Below the pieces are notes generated by a model that worked only from the letters and a program-made list of their open reading frames with translations, was not told the origin of the DNA and searched no databases. The position numbers were made by a program, and so were the translations under genes. Positions 45,173 to 56,600 of a stretch of 64,000 bases of DNA are shown here, piece by piece. The number at the start of each line of letters is the position of its first letter. Position 1 is the stretch's first letter. Source of the DNA: Gracilaria gracilis (lineage: Eukaryota; Rhodophyta; Florideophyceae; Gracilariales; Gracilariaceae); contig JARGSG010000231.1 in assembly GCA_030374805.1 (NCBI GenBank), forward strand, positions 434,001-498,000, written 5' to 3'.

Positions 45173-45925
45173 CTTTGCCGATCTGAGCGCTCATAATATG
45201 TTCAGACTTTGTGAGGGCGGGTAGTTGCATGACTTGGGAGTGTAGGCTTTTCCGTATTCATACACATTTAACTGCTGCCTAATGTTGGGAGACAGTCTGC
45301 TAGCGTTGTAAATTTGATCAGACAGCCGTTTCTTTGGAATTGTGATGCAGAACACAGCAAGCGAGATACACGGCAGCTGTACAGCTTCTTCGTTTTTCCC
45401 TTCTCTCACTGCAGGTGTCAACTTCCACCTGTCAGCTCAGCGGACTTTGAACAAACCAGCCAACACAGGATTCGGGGTCGCGACGAGTGTCTCGCGACGC
45501 GGTGAGCTACTGTAAGTTACTGATGCAGATGCAAACAATCTCTGGTGTGCATCTGCGCCAATTTGGCGCGCGCTCTCAAGAGCCACAGAAGGTAGTACAG
45601 GTATCTACCTTTTTGGAGCATGTGCGCTTCTTTTTTATACTCTGCAAATTCTGTGATTTCAAACAATTACGCCGTCAGAAGCACACCTCATGCCTCGTCA
45701 AAAGTCAAGCCCGTACTTGAAAGCGGCGAGAAGGCGGGGGAAGGCACCTCCGTTTGCCCCAATTACATTTTCTCCCTTGGACATACCACTTCCACTGTCC
45801 TCAAGAGATTTGAAGGACGGCCGAACGACAAAGAGTTAATGAGCTGATCCAGCATGTACGATATTTTATTGTACGCTACCGCAACGCTCTCGGAAGATCT
45901 TGTAGTTTTGGTGAAGTGAGAGACA
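45173..45925. other. Intergenic region
   Basis: Nothing recognised between the Cys-rich gene and the tandem duplication. Confidence 0.35.
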
Positions 45926-46101
45926 CAAAGCGGGCACCTGCCCATAATGCTCTGTTGCACCGCACGGCAGAACCGTACGCGTTCAGTGTGTCCCAGAAGG
46001 ACAGCACTGCTCCCAAAGCGGGCACCTGCCCATAATCCTCTGGTGCACCGCACGGCAGAACCGTACGCGTCCAGTGTGTCCCAGAAGGACAGCACTGCTC
46101 T
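45926..46101. repeat. 88-bp tandem duplication (two copies)
   Basis: The unit beginning CAAAGCGGGCACCTGCCC and ending GACAGCACTGCTC occurs at 45926-46013 and 46014-46101 with only about four differences. It ends about 200 bases before the left end of the MULE. Confidence 0.85.
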
Positions 46102-46298
46102 CTAGGGAGGGTGAGGTGGGAACTTGAAACTGGTAGTCCGTAGCCTTCGATCGCGCAATGAGCGCAACAAAGCGCGATCGGCGGCGACGACGCAACGGAA
46201 CAACGGCGAAGCGGCGGTGGGTCAGGGTCTGTGTAGAACATTCGCGCACAGCGCTACTTAGATCATCCTACCGCTCACTCTCCCTCAAATAAATCCAC

Positions 46299-46529
46299 TA
46301 GAGGAACCCCCCCAGATCCTCTGTGTTTATGAAACGTTTTGTGGAGGATCCTCCCTTTAGCCGGTAGATCCTGCCGGGTCTAATACTCTCAGTCATCTCT
46401 CGCCAAGTCCTTAGATCTTCTGTAGCTCGCGCGCCAATTGGCTATGTCGAAACGTCACGCCGTCCAGATCACGTTGAGCGTTACAACCACGAAACGCGCG
46501 CGCGTTTCAAACTCTAAGTACACCGTAGT
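46299..46529 (+). repeat. Left terminal inverted repeat of the MULE
   Basis: Begins TAGAGGAACCCCCCCAGATC and runs to AAGTACACCG at about 46524. It is the reverse complement of 62777-63006 with about 13 differences. Confidence 0.9.
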
Positions 46530-47194
46530 CGCCATCGAAGTAAACAAACGGACCATAATGGTTAATGACGTTGTTGTTATACCTTCTCTTTGTCGCGGTA
46601 TACTCTTGATTATCGCCTGAAACCTCGCCATGATAACCTTCCACGCGGACAATGATGGTACTGTTCGTTTCCCACCAATCGATCCTCTTGATTCGATTAT
46701 CATTGGCTTCCTGGATCCAAAAACCGAGGACTCTAGTGACGAAGTGAATTGTAACTTCAATCCAGTTAAAACTCCGTAAGAACTCAATGCGGCGGAAAGC
46801 ATGGAAAATCAAGAACTTTGTCTGACAAAAGCCGAGAAAAAAAATATACAAACACTTGTATCTAAGCTATCCTTTTTTGTTTGCATGGTAAGCAAAAAAA
46901 CGAATATATCGTTGCACAGAAAGCATGGGAGCGGTTTTAATGAGTTAAAATGACTATGGTACTATATCATCATCGAAGACAAAACCTCGAGGAACTCTAA
47001 GGGCCAGATAGGGTCCAACATCGTGGAATTCTACAAACGACGCCACTCGTTCTGTAACATTTTGGTAGATGCAGGCATCTTGGAACTCGAATCGAATAGT
47101 GGAGTCATACTGGTTCCCTTACAGGCAGGTTGTAAACTCCATCTCATTTCGAAGAAATTCGAAACAGCAGGCAGGGCGGAGCAAGAGCGCATAA

Positions 47195-48924
47195 TATTGC
47201 GATTTGTCGGAGGGGTTTAGTGGGAAGCTGTATCTCAGTTCTCGTGATGTGTCTACTATTTTTGTCCCTATTAATGTGGACTACTACACTGGGGAGCGTT
47301 TGTGGCGGCACAGAGGGACAAAAAGCAATGGGATGTTTACTGGGGCGACAGTCTAGCCTTCGATATACCGGAACGCTGTAAACTTCTGATAACGAAGATT
47401 ATTGACCGCGCGCTTGGAGAGGATAAGGAATGGACGTTGAGAAGGGAGAATGACATTTTGGATATACTTAAAGTCGCCTCGCAGACGGACTCCTATAGCT
47501 GCGGGGCGTACTTGTTGTCAATGATGAGCCAATTCGCTCGTACATTGAGTGTCATGCTCAACGTTCCTTTCCTGGCAAGCCACGAGAAAAACCTCACGCG
47601 GCGGTATCGGTGGGCCTGTGTGGAGGCTCGAGTGCGTACGGTTATGGCAGTGAGTCATTTGCTGCCGATATCGGACGAGAATGCTGCATCTCAGATTCTA
47701 ATGCAGCGTCGGGAGCGTATTTATGCCGCATGGCATGAACGAGATCCTGAGGTTGTGCCCAATACTGTCTTTGGGAAGAACTGTAGCCCGAATAACAAAC
47801 AAGCGGCTTGCAGTACCAGCTCGGAAGATCTAAGGGTTCCCAGCCATGCGAAGATGAAGGACGTTAGATGGAAACAGGAGAAAGGCAATGACACATCCCG
47901 TATGAAAGGCGATGAAGGGAAGGATGTTACTGCTTTTGGGAAGAAGGACAATGCTAGATCCTCTGTGCCGGACACTGATGGATCCTCCGTTCCAGTGAAA
48001 GCTGATGGTGGTAAACAGGGCGCTCGCAATCAGAGTGGTGACGGTGGAAGTTCCGGTAGGATTTGGAATGTTGTTGATCTCCCACAGTATGTTCATGATC
48101 TCTGTGGTCAAGAAGGATATGAATATGGCATGCGGTTCGAGAGGACCGTAACGATATCACGGGAGTACGGTCTAAATGTTAGAATGAGATGCTTGAAGTA
48201 CAAGAAAAAGGCTCCTGGATGCGGGTGTAGAGCAGCCTTCATGGCGAAAGCCCTCCGGAATGGGTCAGGGTGGATTCTCTCTGGTGTTGATATGCATAAT
48301 CACGAACGCCTCGACGCAAGTAGCCGATTTAAGAAAGAGAAACGGAGAGAGGCAGTTCGAACCGCCATCAAGAAGATTGCCCCCAACGGGCTGCGCATTC
48401 CCTTCATTACATTCACGCCCTCGAGCACTGGGGGTGGGGATGTCGTGGGAAATGATGCTACAAGGTCGAAGGAGGAGCAGAGTAAAGTGCAATATGATGA
48501 GAAGCAAAATATGATCCACTGTGATGTAGAAGATTTTATGGAATCCTTCCCTTCTCGCCCAGGTCGCACAGCGGAGTGGCTTGCGTCTTTAGGTCAGGTT
48601 CCTCATGATGGGATTTATATGTCTACTCAAGAATTTGAAGGAGGTCCTACAGACAAAAGATCTAGACAGGTTGGAGAGGAGAAGTTTCCTATTCCTCATA
48701 ACGTTGAGAAAGGATCTCGGCAGCTTGTGGAAGTTCTATCCGTTCCCGACGAGAGCCACAGAGAATCTCCCTCCCTTGATGTGATACATGTCACCTCGAC
48801 AGAGTCAGAACACAGTTCTGTCATTGATATAACCGAGGCAATAAGAAACCAACGTTCTCGCATGGAAGAACAGTTAAGAAAAGCAAACTTGTGTAACGCG
48901 AACTACGTTCTCGTACCTCTGTGA
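47195..48924 (+). pseudogene. MULE-borne Ulp1/C48-like protease with FAR1-type zinc domain, frameshifted
   Basis: The protease core is readable in two frames. First comes IFVPINVDYY (to about 47287). One base is then missing, so HWGAFVAAQRDKKQWDVYWGDSL follows in another frame. Next is QTDSYSCGAYLLSMM. These give the C48 triad (His in HW, Asp in WGDSL, Cys in SCG) plus the oxyanion Gln. The frame then stays open to 48924. At about 48085-48310 it encodes a WRKY-GCM1/FAR1-like zinc domain (RTVTISREYGLNVRMRCLKY, CGCRAAFMA, DMHNHERL), the typical DNA-binding part of MULE transposases. A stop at 47192-47194 ends the readable upstream part. Ulp1-like proteases process SUMO in cells; the role in MULEs is unknown. 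The single frameshift means this copy should not give active protease. Confidence 0.72.
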
Positions 48925-51641
48925 TAATCATATATCATATCAGCCATGTGTATCTTCTCAAGTGCAATCAGTTCCCACGCTACCGCTTCCCTCAAGTGAT
49001 GAAGATTTGCCACGCACCCATCCTCTACACTCCAGTCAGCGATCGTCCTCCCCGTCCTGTACTACCGAGAACAGGGGTAAGTCCGACGAAGAGTATACAA
49101 CTGAGGAGTGTATTCGTCGAGGGTTTGTGGCCTATCTAGATCAGATGGATGGGAGCTCCCATCACGAAGTACTGCAGCATTTGCAGTATATCGCTGAATA
49201 CTTCGGATACAACCTCATCATAAGGGATTCGAAGTACAGGAAGGACAAAGACGGGAAGAAGGGGTTGCTGCGGGGGTATCTCAAATGCTCGTTGACATAC
49301 GATGAGCAGCATAAGTGCCCCTATAATTTGAAAGTTCGCAGAGTGCGGGTATCCGAGTCTGGTCTTCAGAAGTTTGTTTTCTCCGCTGAGTTCGCTCAGG
49401 CTCACCATAATCACCCTACATCAAAGAGAGCTTTACAACGGAAGTTCTCTCCGGGCATGGAGCGAGACGCGAAGCATTTGCGCACGACTTTGCACTTGCA
49501 GTATGATGTTGTGTTTAAACTAATTGAGACGAAGTATGGCATTATAGTGGACAGGGAGCTATTTAGGAAGCGTTTGAAGTACATAGAAGATACTCAATAC
49601 CCCAAACATAAGGAGTGCCTCAGACTGTACGAGAACCTCCTTCGATTGCAGCCAGAGAATCCTTTACACAAAATCTACTGCAGAACGGATAACGAGAACG
49701 GTCTGCAATTCGTTCCATGGTGCTTGGGCGAATGACTTCGAGCACTACGGTATCGTCCCAGGGGTATCTGTAGACTCCAAGGCAATAGCTAATCGCTTTA
49801 ATCTCCCGCTGGTGAGTATAAATGGACGCGATAACGATGGTAACCTCACGAACTTTTTCATGGGTTATATGGGAAACGTGTACGAAAATGTGTATTCTTA
49901 CGAGAGGAGTTGGAAGTTGGACGGTTTGGTGGTTGGATCTATCAATATGTATTACGTTATAAATAAGTCCTTCACACGAGTTCCTGTAATAGTTTGGCTC
50001 ACCTAAGATGCTGGTTTTGCAGGTTTACAGTATCTACAACAGGTTATAAGTAGATATCGCAGATTGGTATTGATAATTAGAACGAGAGGACATCATTCTG
50101 CATAAACTACGATTATCATCGGTTCAATCTTCGTCAAGCAGCCTCACAACGAGGCCGTAATTTGCTTGCAAGCAGCTTTTTGCTGAGCCGCCACTGCATT
50201 TGGCTCGACAAGCCGTAGCACAGTCCTCCTGGGACCGGTCGCCGACTGTCACGCCTCTTTGTCGTCTACCAGTTGGACCTCACCGGACCAAACTGCAGTC
50301 GACTTCTACAGTTGTGTGAACAAAACGAAACCATGATTAGTTTAGTATGGATATTAGAGCGCTTTAGAGAATGCTTGCGTGTCTCCCCCTCCTCCTGCAC
50401 TGTGGATCAATGTGCCTCGTCGATAGGAGCAATACGCGAAATGTTCCGGTTCTCCCACATAATGCTGGATGACTGGCACCTGAACAAGAACCAGGGTCCC
50501 AACGTACAGCGTTGGTGTCAGTCAATCGGTAGAATCGACTTAAAGGCGGATATGGGACAGGGGCTGTTATTGCTAAGGAAACGCTCTACTGTGGACAAGT
50601 TTGAAGTGAGAAGGAATCAATTCGAACAGAGGTTCTTTTACAGCTACAGAGATAGTGTACCACTGTGGTATAAGTATCTATATCGCGATAACCCTTAAAT
50701 GGTCATGAGATGCTACAAAGACCTCAAGCTCCCTCACCGCTTTCTATTCCAGGGCTCAGGCTATTGTGAGGCCTCCCACTCGAGATACCTTGACTCTTTT
50801 TGAACAACGATGTTCCTTTTTCCGAAGTACCAAACGTGATGGCCACCATAACCAAGCGTCTCAAGGTGGAGCGGGGAAAGAAAGCATTCGTTGGAGACAC
50901 AGCGCTGAGAAACCGTCTTACCACTTCTAGACTCCCGCTCTCCGTAGACGCTGCCACGAACCTTATTCAAAATTTCACGAGCTACAGCATCAAGAAGTTT
51001 GTGGAACTCAGCGTCCAACACTCATGTCACTATAAAATGACAAATGCGGAGATCCTCCCCCACCAGAGATGCACCTTTCAACTACGACATAGATGTTGAA
51101 CAGCTTCGGATATCGTCGGAGCAACCACTCGTTGTCTTCTCCCTCACAAAGCCCGCATCTGATGAGCAGAATGCCAGAACGTATAACATATACCTCCACA
51201 AGGGCACCGATGGTGAAAAATGATTACTGGGAGATGCAGCTGCACGAACATGACGGCTTGGGGCTTCCCATGTGCTCATATGACACGCTTCCTGGTTGTC
51301 TACATCGATGTGGCCGATCGTTGGCCATCCATTAGAACTGTTCTCCCACCCCAGATTCCTATAGCCGACCTCTGACACCCGTATTGGAACCGCAATCCAG
51401 TTTTCTAGAGGTTGAGAGACATACTGCACCTGAGGGAAGCAGTATCAGAGTCCTTCCAAGATGAAGGGGGCATACCAACAACGGCTGACGCGACAAATAA
51501 TCTCCCATCGAACCAATCAAACGCACACAACACGGAGACTGCTAACATTCTTCATGAAGTAGCTTCAGAGCGCCGAAGAGAGCTAACTTCTTATGCAAGC
51601 TACTCAGACGGCAAAGCGAAGTATGATCAGATGCACAGACT
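48925..51641 (+). pseudogene. MULE transposase, multiply frameshifted
   Basis: Pieces appear in order but in changing frames. About 49090-49435 is a second FAR1-like zinc domain (LKCSLTYDEQHKCPYNLKVRR, AQAHHNHP). About 49735-50003 is the first catalytic Asp block (SVDSKAIANRFNLPLVSING), with Ser where Thr is usual. About 50380-50510 is the second Asp and the helix with the conserved WH..KN (TVDQCASSIGAIREMF, LDDWHLNKN). About 50850-51100 and 51050-51225 hold C-terminal parts ending RTYNIYLHKGTDG. At least five frame changes lie at about 48.9, 49.73, 50.0-50.27, 50.7-50.8 and 51.05 kb. The last frame (51412 on) runs into the left LTR of the gypsy element and continues 15 codons past its right end, so the insertion interrupted it. 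Confidence 0.7.
51637..51641. repeat. Target-site duplication, left (AGACT)
   Basis: AGACT directly before the left LTR, identical to 62176-62180. Five bases is typical of Ty3/gypsy integrases. Confidence 0.85.
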
Positions 51642-52430
51642 TTTAATGCAACGCCAGAGGCGGAAAGACACCACGAAAACGTCCGAGATCTTCCTCCGTA
51701 GGAGGGTAGTCAGCAGACAGAGCCTCTCTGGCAAAGCACGACGAAGTCGGGTGTAAGCCGAAGCCAAGCCGTCACGACGGGCGTAGAGAGTTGAGCAAGG
51801 ATCGGTGTTGGCAACACGTGTGTGGGTGAACGGGCCCTCGAGAGAGGCACGAGTCCACGGAAGTGGGGAAAGAGAAAAGGAATCCGCGAGAGCGGGGGAT
51901 GGAAAGAAGGAAAAGCAGAAAAGGGCAAAAAGGCTACGGTAAACACCGGGGTTATCCCTGTATAGGGTCGAACGCGACACAAGCGGAAAACACTCCCAAA
52001 AATGGGTCCTGTTAGGTGACGCAAGGAGGATACACTACCCGTAGGCAACGGAGCCTCTCTCCTGGAAAGAGTCGATGACCGCCGAAGGTGAAGAAGTATA
52101 GAGCCAACCCTGGTTGGGGAAGTTTAGTTAGTGGCGATGGCCAAGTGCCGAGCCACTATATAGTATATTAATCTCCCTGCAACTAGGCAAAACTTTAAAT
52201 AAATATCTAAATTACCAGCAATGCTGTGCCAACCATCCGTTGCAAGAGCTCCACACGTGTCTTAGTCACACCCAAATTGGGGCTGCGGCGCGAGTGCACG
52301 TGTGCACCGCGCACACTATGCAGACCGCAATGCGGCACACAACCCGTGTGTAGCTGCAGTAACCATCAGCACGCGCAAGCGGAAAAACGACTAAGTCGGT
52401 GAAATATCCCTTGTAGGGCGTTGCACTACA
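51642..52430 (-). repeat. Left LTR (3' LTR of the element)
   Basis: About 789 bases. The plus strand begins TTTAATGCAACG, against TGTAGTGCAACG in the other LTR, and ends CGTTGCACTACA. TATATAG on the minus strand at about 52157 is a possible TATA box. About 27 differences from the right LTR in about 790 bases. Confidence 0.92.
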
Positions 52431-52443
52431 TATCCCCCTCCTA
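52431..52443 (-). other. Polypurine tract
   Basis: Minus strand AGGAGGGGATA directly upstream of the 3' LTR; this is the plus-strand primer site in reverse transcription. Confidence 0.65.
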
Positions 52444-53637
52444 GGCGTAAGCACGTCCCAAAGGTGACGGATGCAGCGCCGAGACCATCACGTAGTCCGC
52501 CGCTTACCCATTGCATGGGATTGCTTTCCGCTTCGCGGTGATGCGCCGCAACGCGGTTCGACGGTTACCCAAACGACCACGACCAAAACCACGTCCTGGT
52601 CCTCACAACCACCTTTCTCGCTATCACAGCGGCGTCCATTCTGCTTAGCAGGTCTGCGGACCACATTGTGGAATGTCCTGATGAAGTTCGGAACGCTCCA
52701 CAATAGTGGTTTGACACGACTAGTGTGTTCCCCAATATTTGGGGGCTGAGCGTCCCTCGTAGACATTTGTACCACTTCCTGCCACGCAGCGTAGCCAACT
52801 GGACTCCGCTTAGGCGGCACAACTCGGGTACGTTCCGGTTAGCCCACGCTCAAAGCGGTTCGGCAATGACCACAGTACGCAAACGCGTTTTCAGAAAACG
52901 CAAATATTGAAGTGCCCATAACTTCCGATCTAGACCCTGGTGCGCCACTCCCGATACGTCGCCAAACTCTCGAACTCCAGAGCTTTCGAATGACGCCCAG
53001 AAAGTTGGGATTAAATGCCACTAAGAAGGAAAGCGAAACCTGTTTCAATTCGAGCTAAAAATAGACGGCCGAACTGAAAAGATGCCATAACTTGGAAACC
53101 ATCGGAGATACTCGGGGTCTGTCTTCACGAAAGTGTTTAGGCACGTCCAGAATAGCCTGGTGCTCAACCGTTGGCAAAACCGGTTCTTATTCTTCGAGTT
53201 ATCGCATTTTGTAAAAACGCGTCCTCGAAATACTGTAGTGGTAACATGCCCAAATCCGGGAGGAGTAGACCAGAACCAAAAACGACTGACAATGGATACC
53301 ATCGCAATATACGGATGACGTAGATACCACGAGAGCGTGTAAAGGGCACAGAACTTCGCGGTAAGCGGCATCAAGAGATGACCATTTCCGCCAGAGGCGT
53401 GTAGGCAACAAACGGTCTTCCACGGGTATATCAACGTGGTGCGCACGGAAAACGTGCACCCTTCTGAAGGGAATTCCCGCTCTCACGGGCTCATTAGCAT
53501 GAGAGCGAACCAGCGAGCTGGATGAGAACCCATCAGGATGTTATGTTCGAAAAACGACCGCTGGCGATCAAAGACGACCAAAGTCGGACTCCGACCGCGT
53601 AGCGCGTGTAGCCACGTGATCTCACACCAGGTGAGAT
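52444..53637 (-). other. 3' non-coding part of the gypsy element
   Basis: About 1.2 kb between the end of pol and the polypurine tract, with no recognisable coding frame. Its length is unusual but not unique for a gypsy element. Confidence 0.5.
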
Positions 53638-56600
53638 TCACACCCGTATGATACGGCATAAAAATATTCTTCTTCTTCTTCCCGTCCACGACGTGTCCAC
53701 ATTATCCCACTTGGGCACTTCCCAGCGTAGCTGGTGGGGCTGTTCCCGCTCGACGGTGATACTGAACCACCTTTGAACGTGGGAGATGCTCGATCGGCTC
53801 GGCGGTGTCCTGAGCCGGATCATATTCGTACCAACGAACGTGGTAACGTAGTATACCCTCCTGATTCCAGGAATGCCCGACAATTCGGTCGACGATGTAC
53901 TCTTGTAAGTACACCTGCCGGCCTTGCCGAGTGTACGCTTATCGCCCTGCGAAGGGGAATTTCCCGAGTCGGGTGTCGATACGCTCTTCGCGGTTGACCG
54001 GATGGTCTTCCGTGGAGGCGGGTGTTCCGGTGTGCGTACCGCAAGTCTGCGTGCTTCGGGGCGAACTGCAAGTCTGCGTGATTCAACCCGTACTGACGGT
54101 GGTTCTGACGAGCTCGTCGCGGCTTTCCCGCGTTGCACTGCGAGTGGTGCAGCGCCACGCGCGCCCGCCGTGCTTGCACTGGACTTCACTGACCTGTGGC
54201 CGTGGGGCGCCGTGGGGCGATCCGCCTCCCTGGACAGGGTGTCCTTTCCGGCGCGGACAAAGTGGCCGCGCCGTGGCGGTTCGTTCCCAACGGTTACTTC
54301 CGGTGACTCCGAGCTCCTGGTGGGACTTCCAGCAGTGCTGGGTGCAGCGCGAGCCGCACCCACTACTTGGGGAACTTCCGCTTCGAATGGCGTGTCCTCG
54401 CCGTCCATGACGCGAACATCATCCCGGGTGGCCGGTTTCCGTCTGGCAACGATGCCAGGGTCTACCGAGACACTCGGAACTTCCGCAACCGTGCGTGGCC
54501 CTGAGGTGTCGTCCTCCCTTTGTACAGGGGTTGCCGTCCCGCGTCTGGCGGTGGGTTTCAGCGCCGCGTCCGCCGTTGCGGTGGGCGCGTGCGACCGATT
54601 GTTCGGAGCCGTCTCCGGTGGGGTTGGTTCCTTACAACCCAGCTGAGCTGGTACCAGGACACGGTCACGGCTCGTCTTGGGCAAGGGTGTGGTTGTTCTG
54701 TCCGCTTCAGCGTGTAGCTTCTCGGCCTGCAGCGGCGTGTCTGACGGGATTTCCGGTGTGGCAGCAGCCTGCCGTGTACCACGGATGTCTTCTTCCCGTT
54801 GCGACGGCGGATTACCTTCAGCAGAAGTGACGTCCTCTCCCTCCTTAGGCGGGGCGGCGGGAGATGGGGTAGAGCGTTCCGCTACGCGGGTAGAGTCCCC
54901 GCGAGCGGGCTGAACAGAGGAATGGCCATTCTGGCCAGCAATGGTTTTCGATATCATCGGTGTTTCCGAGTCCATCGGTAGGTCTGACAGTCCCCGGTTC
55001 GGGTGTGGTAGAATCAGCCGGCGATTCAGCACGATTGTTTCCGGGGTTGTTGATTCCGTAGACACCGGGCTGGCAGGTGCCAGCACGACCTCAGACGAGG
55101 GTGGTGGGGCCAGGACCACTCGATTGCGGGAGATCCACTCCTGTGCGTCCTTGATTTCCAGCACCACTGTGTCCGCCGCGACGGAGATTACCTTGAATGG
55201 TCCATCCGCCACGGGCGAGAGCTTGTGGCGTTTCTCCTTATCAGGGTTATAGTGTTCCTTCCGTACGAAGACGTAGGTACCCGCCTTAACCAGCGGTTTG
55301 TTACTTCCTCGCTGGCGAGCATCGAAATCACGCTTGTAAGCGGCTTGAGCCCTCGCCATGGATTGGCGAGTGGCGGGTACCAACTTGGATAGCCATTGCT
55401 TCCATTTCTGGCGGTAGTCACTCACAGAGGGGAAATTACCCAGCGTAGGTTGTGCTTCCAACGCCACCGGCGGGGGGGTACGGGAGAGTACTAACTCGAA
55501 CGGTGAAACACCGGTAATTCTATGTACCTGCGTGTTGTACGCGAACGTCAGCGCGTCAGTGTACAGGTCCCATGACTTTGGGTGATAGGCCACGTAAGAA
55601 CGGAGAGATGCTAGCATCGTCCGGTTGAACCGTTCGACTTGCCCATTACACTGGGGGTGGTAGGTTGTAGTGAACAGGTTCTTTACATCCAGGATGCGAC
55701 ATACATCCTGGAAAAACCGCGATGCGAACTGTTTCCCGTTATCGGAGAGTACCTGAACCGGCGGACCGTAGACAAGAATCCAGTGCTTCACGAAGTCCTG
55801 GGCTACCGTGAAAGCGGTGATCCTCTTCAGAGGGACAGTCCGAACCAGTTTCGAGAAACGATCCGTTATTACGAGCAAGAACTGGTGACCTCTCCGGGTC
55901 GTCAGGAGGGGTCCAAGTATATCGATCGCGAGAAACTCGAGGGGCGCCCTTGCGGGGAATAGCCTCATCTTCTTTGAGTTCTTCCGGAGCTTCACCCGGT
56001 TTTTCGCACACTCCGTGCAGAGCCGCACTGTTGCGTAGCAATCGACCGCCATGGCGGACCAGTAGAAGTCCCTTCTCAGGGCTAGGTATAATTTCCTTCC
56101 ACCTGCGCGGCCGCCCAGCTTCGCGTAATGCGATAGTTGGAGTACCCGCGTTTGCAGCGTGTGAGGGACCACCACTTGTGGGTTAGAATCGACCATTTTT
56201 ATGAGATAGCCGATGTCGTTCACCTCAAACGGGAGGACCGCACCACCGTTTAAACGGGCACGAATGTTCACGCAGAACGGGTCGCCATGCTGTTCTCGGA
56301 TCATTTCCTCCGGTGTTACTGGGACGAAATTTACCGGTAGAGGCTTGTGAGCTCCATTCTCGTTTGCCACGAGTAGTTCGTCCAATTCATCGTCGAATTC
56401 CCAGTCTTCTGGCCAAATGTCGAGTTCACCTTCCGGATCTTTGGTGTCCACTTCGTCGGCGACGAAACAAGGGATCTCATCGTCTCCCGAGGGGAGGGCT
56501 TCCACATTCGTGGGTAATCTCGACAGTGCGTCGGCCTGTGTGTTCAGCGCTCCCTTCTTATACACGACTTGAAAGTCGAATTCCACTAGGCGGAGCCTCC

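Noticed and set aside
45926-46101. CRISPR-like or satellite array
   Set aside because: Only two abutting copies with no spacers; a simple tandem duplication.
53895-54646. Plus-strand frames opposite the gypsy pol linker
   Set aside because: They are antisense shadows of the proline-rich GC-biased linker of pol.
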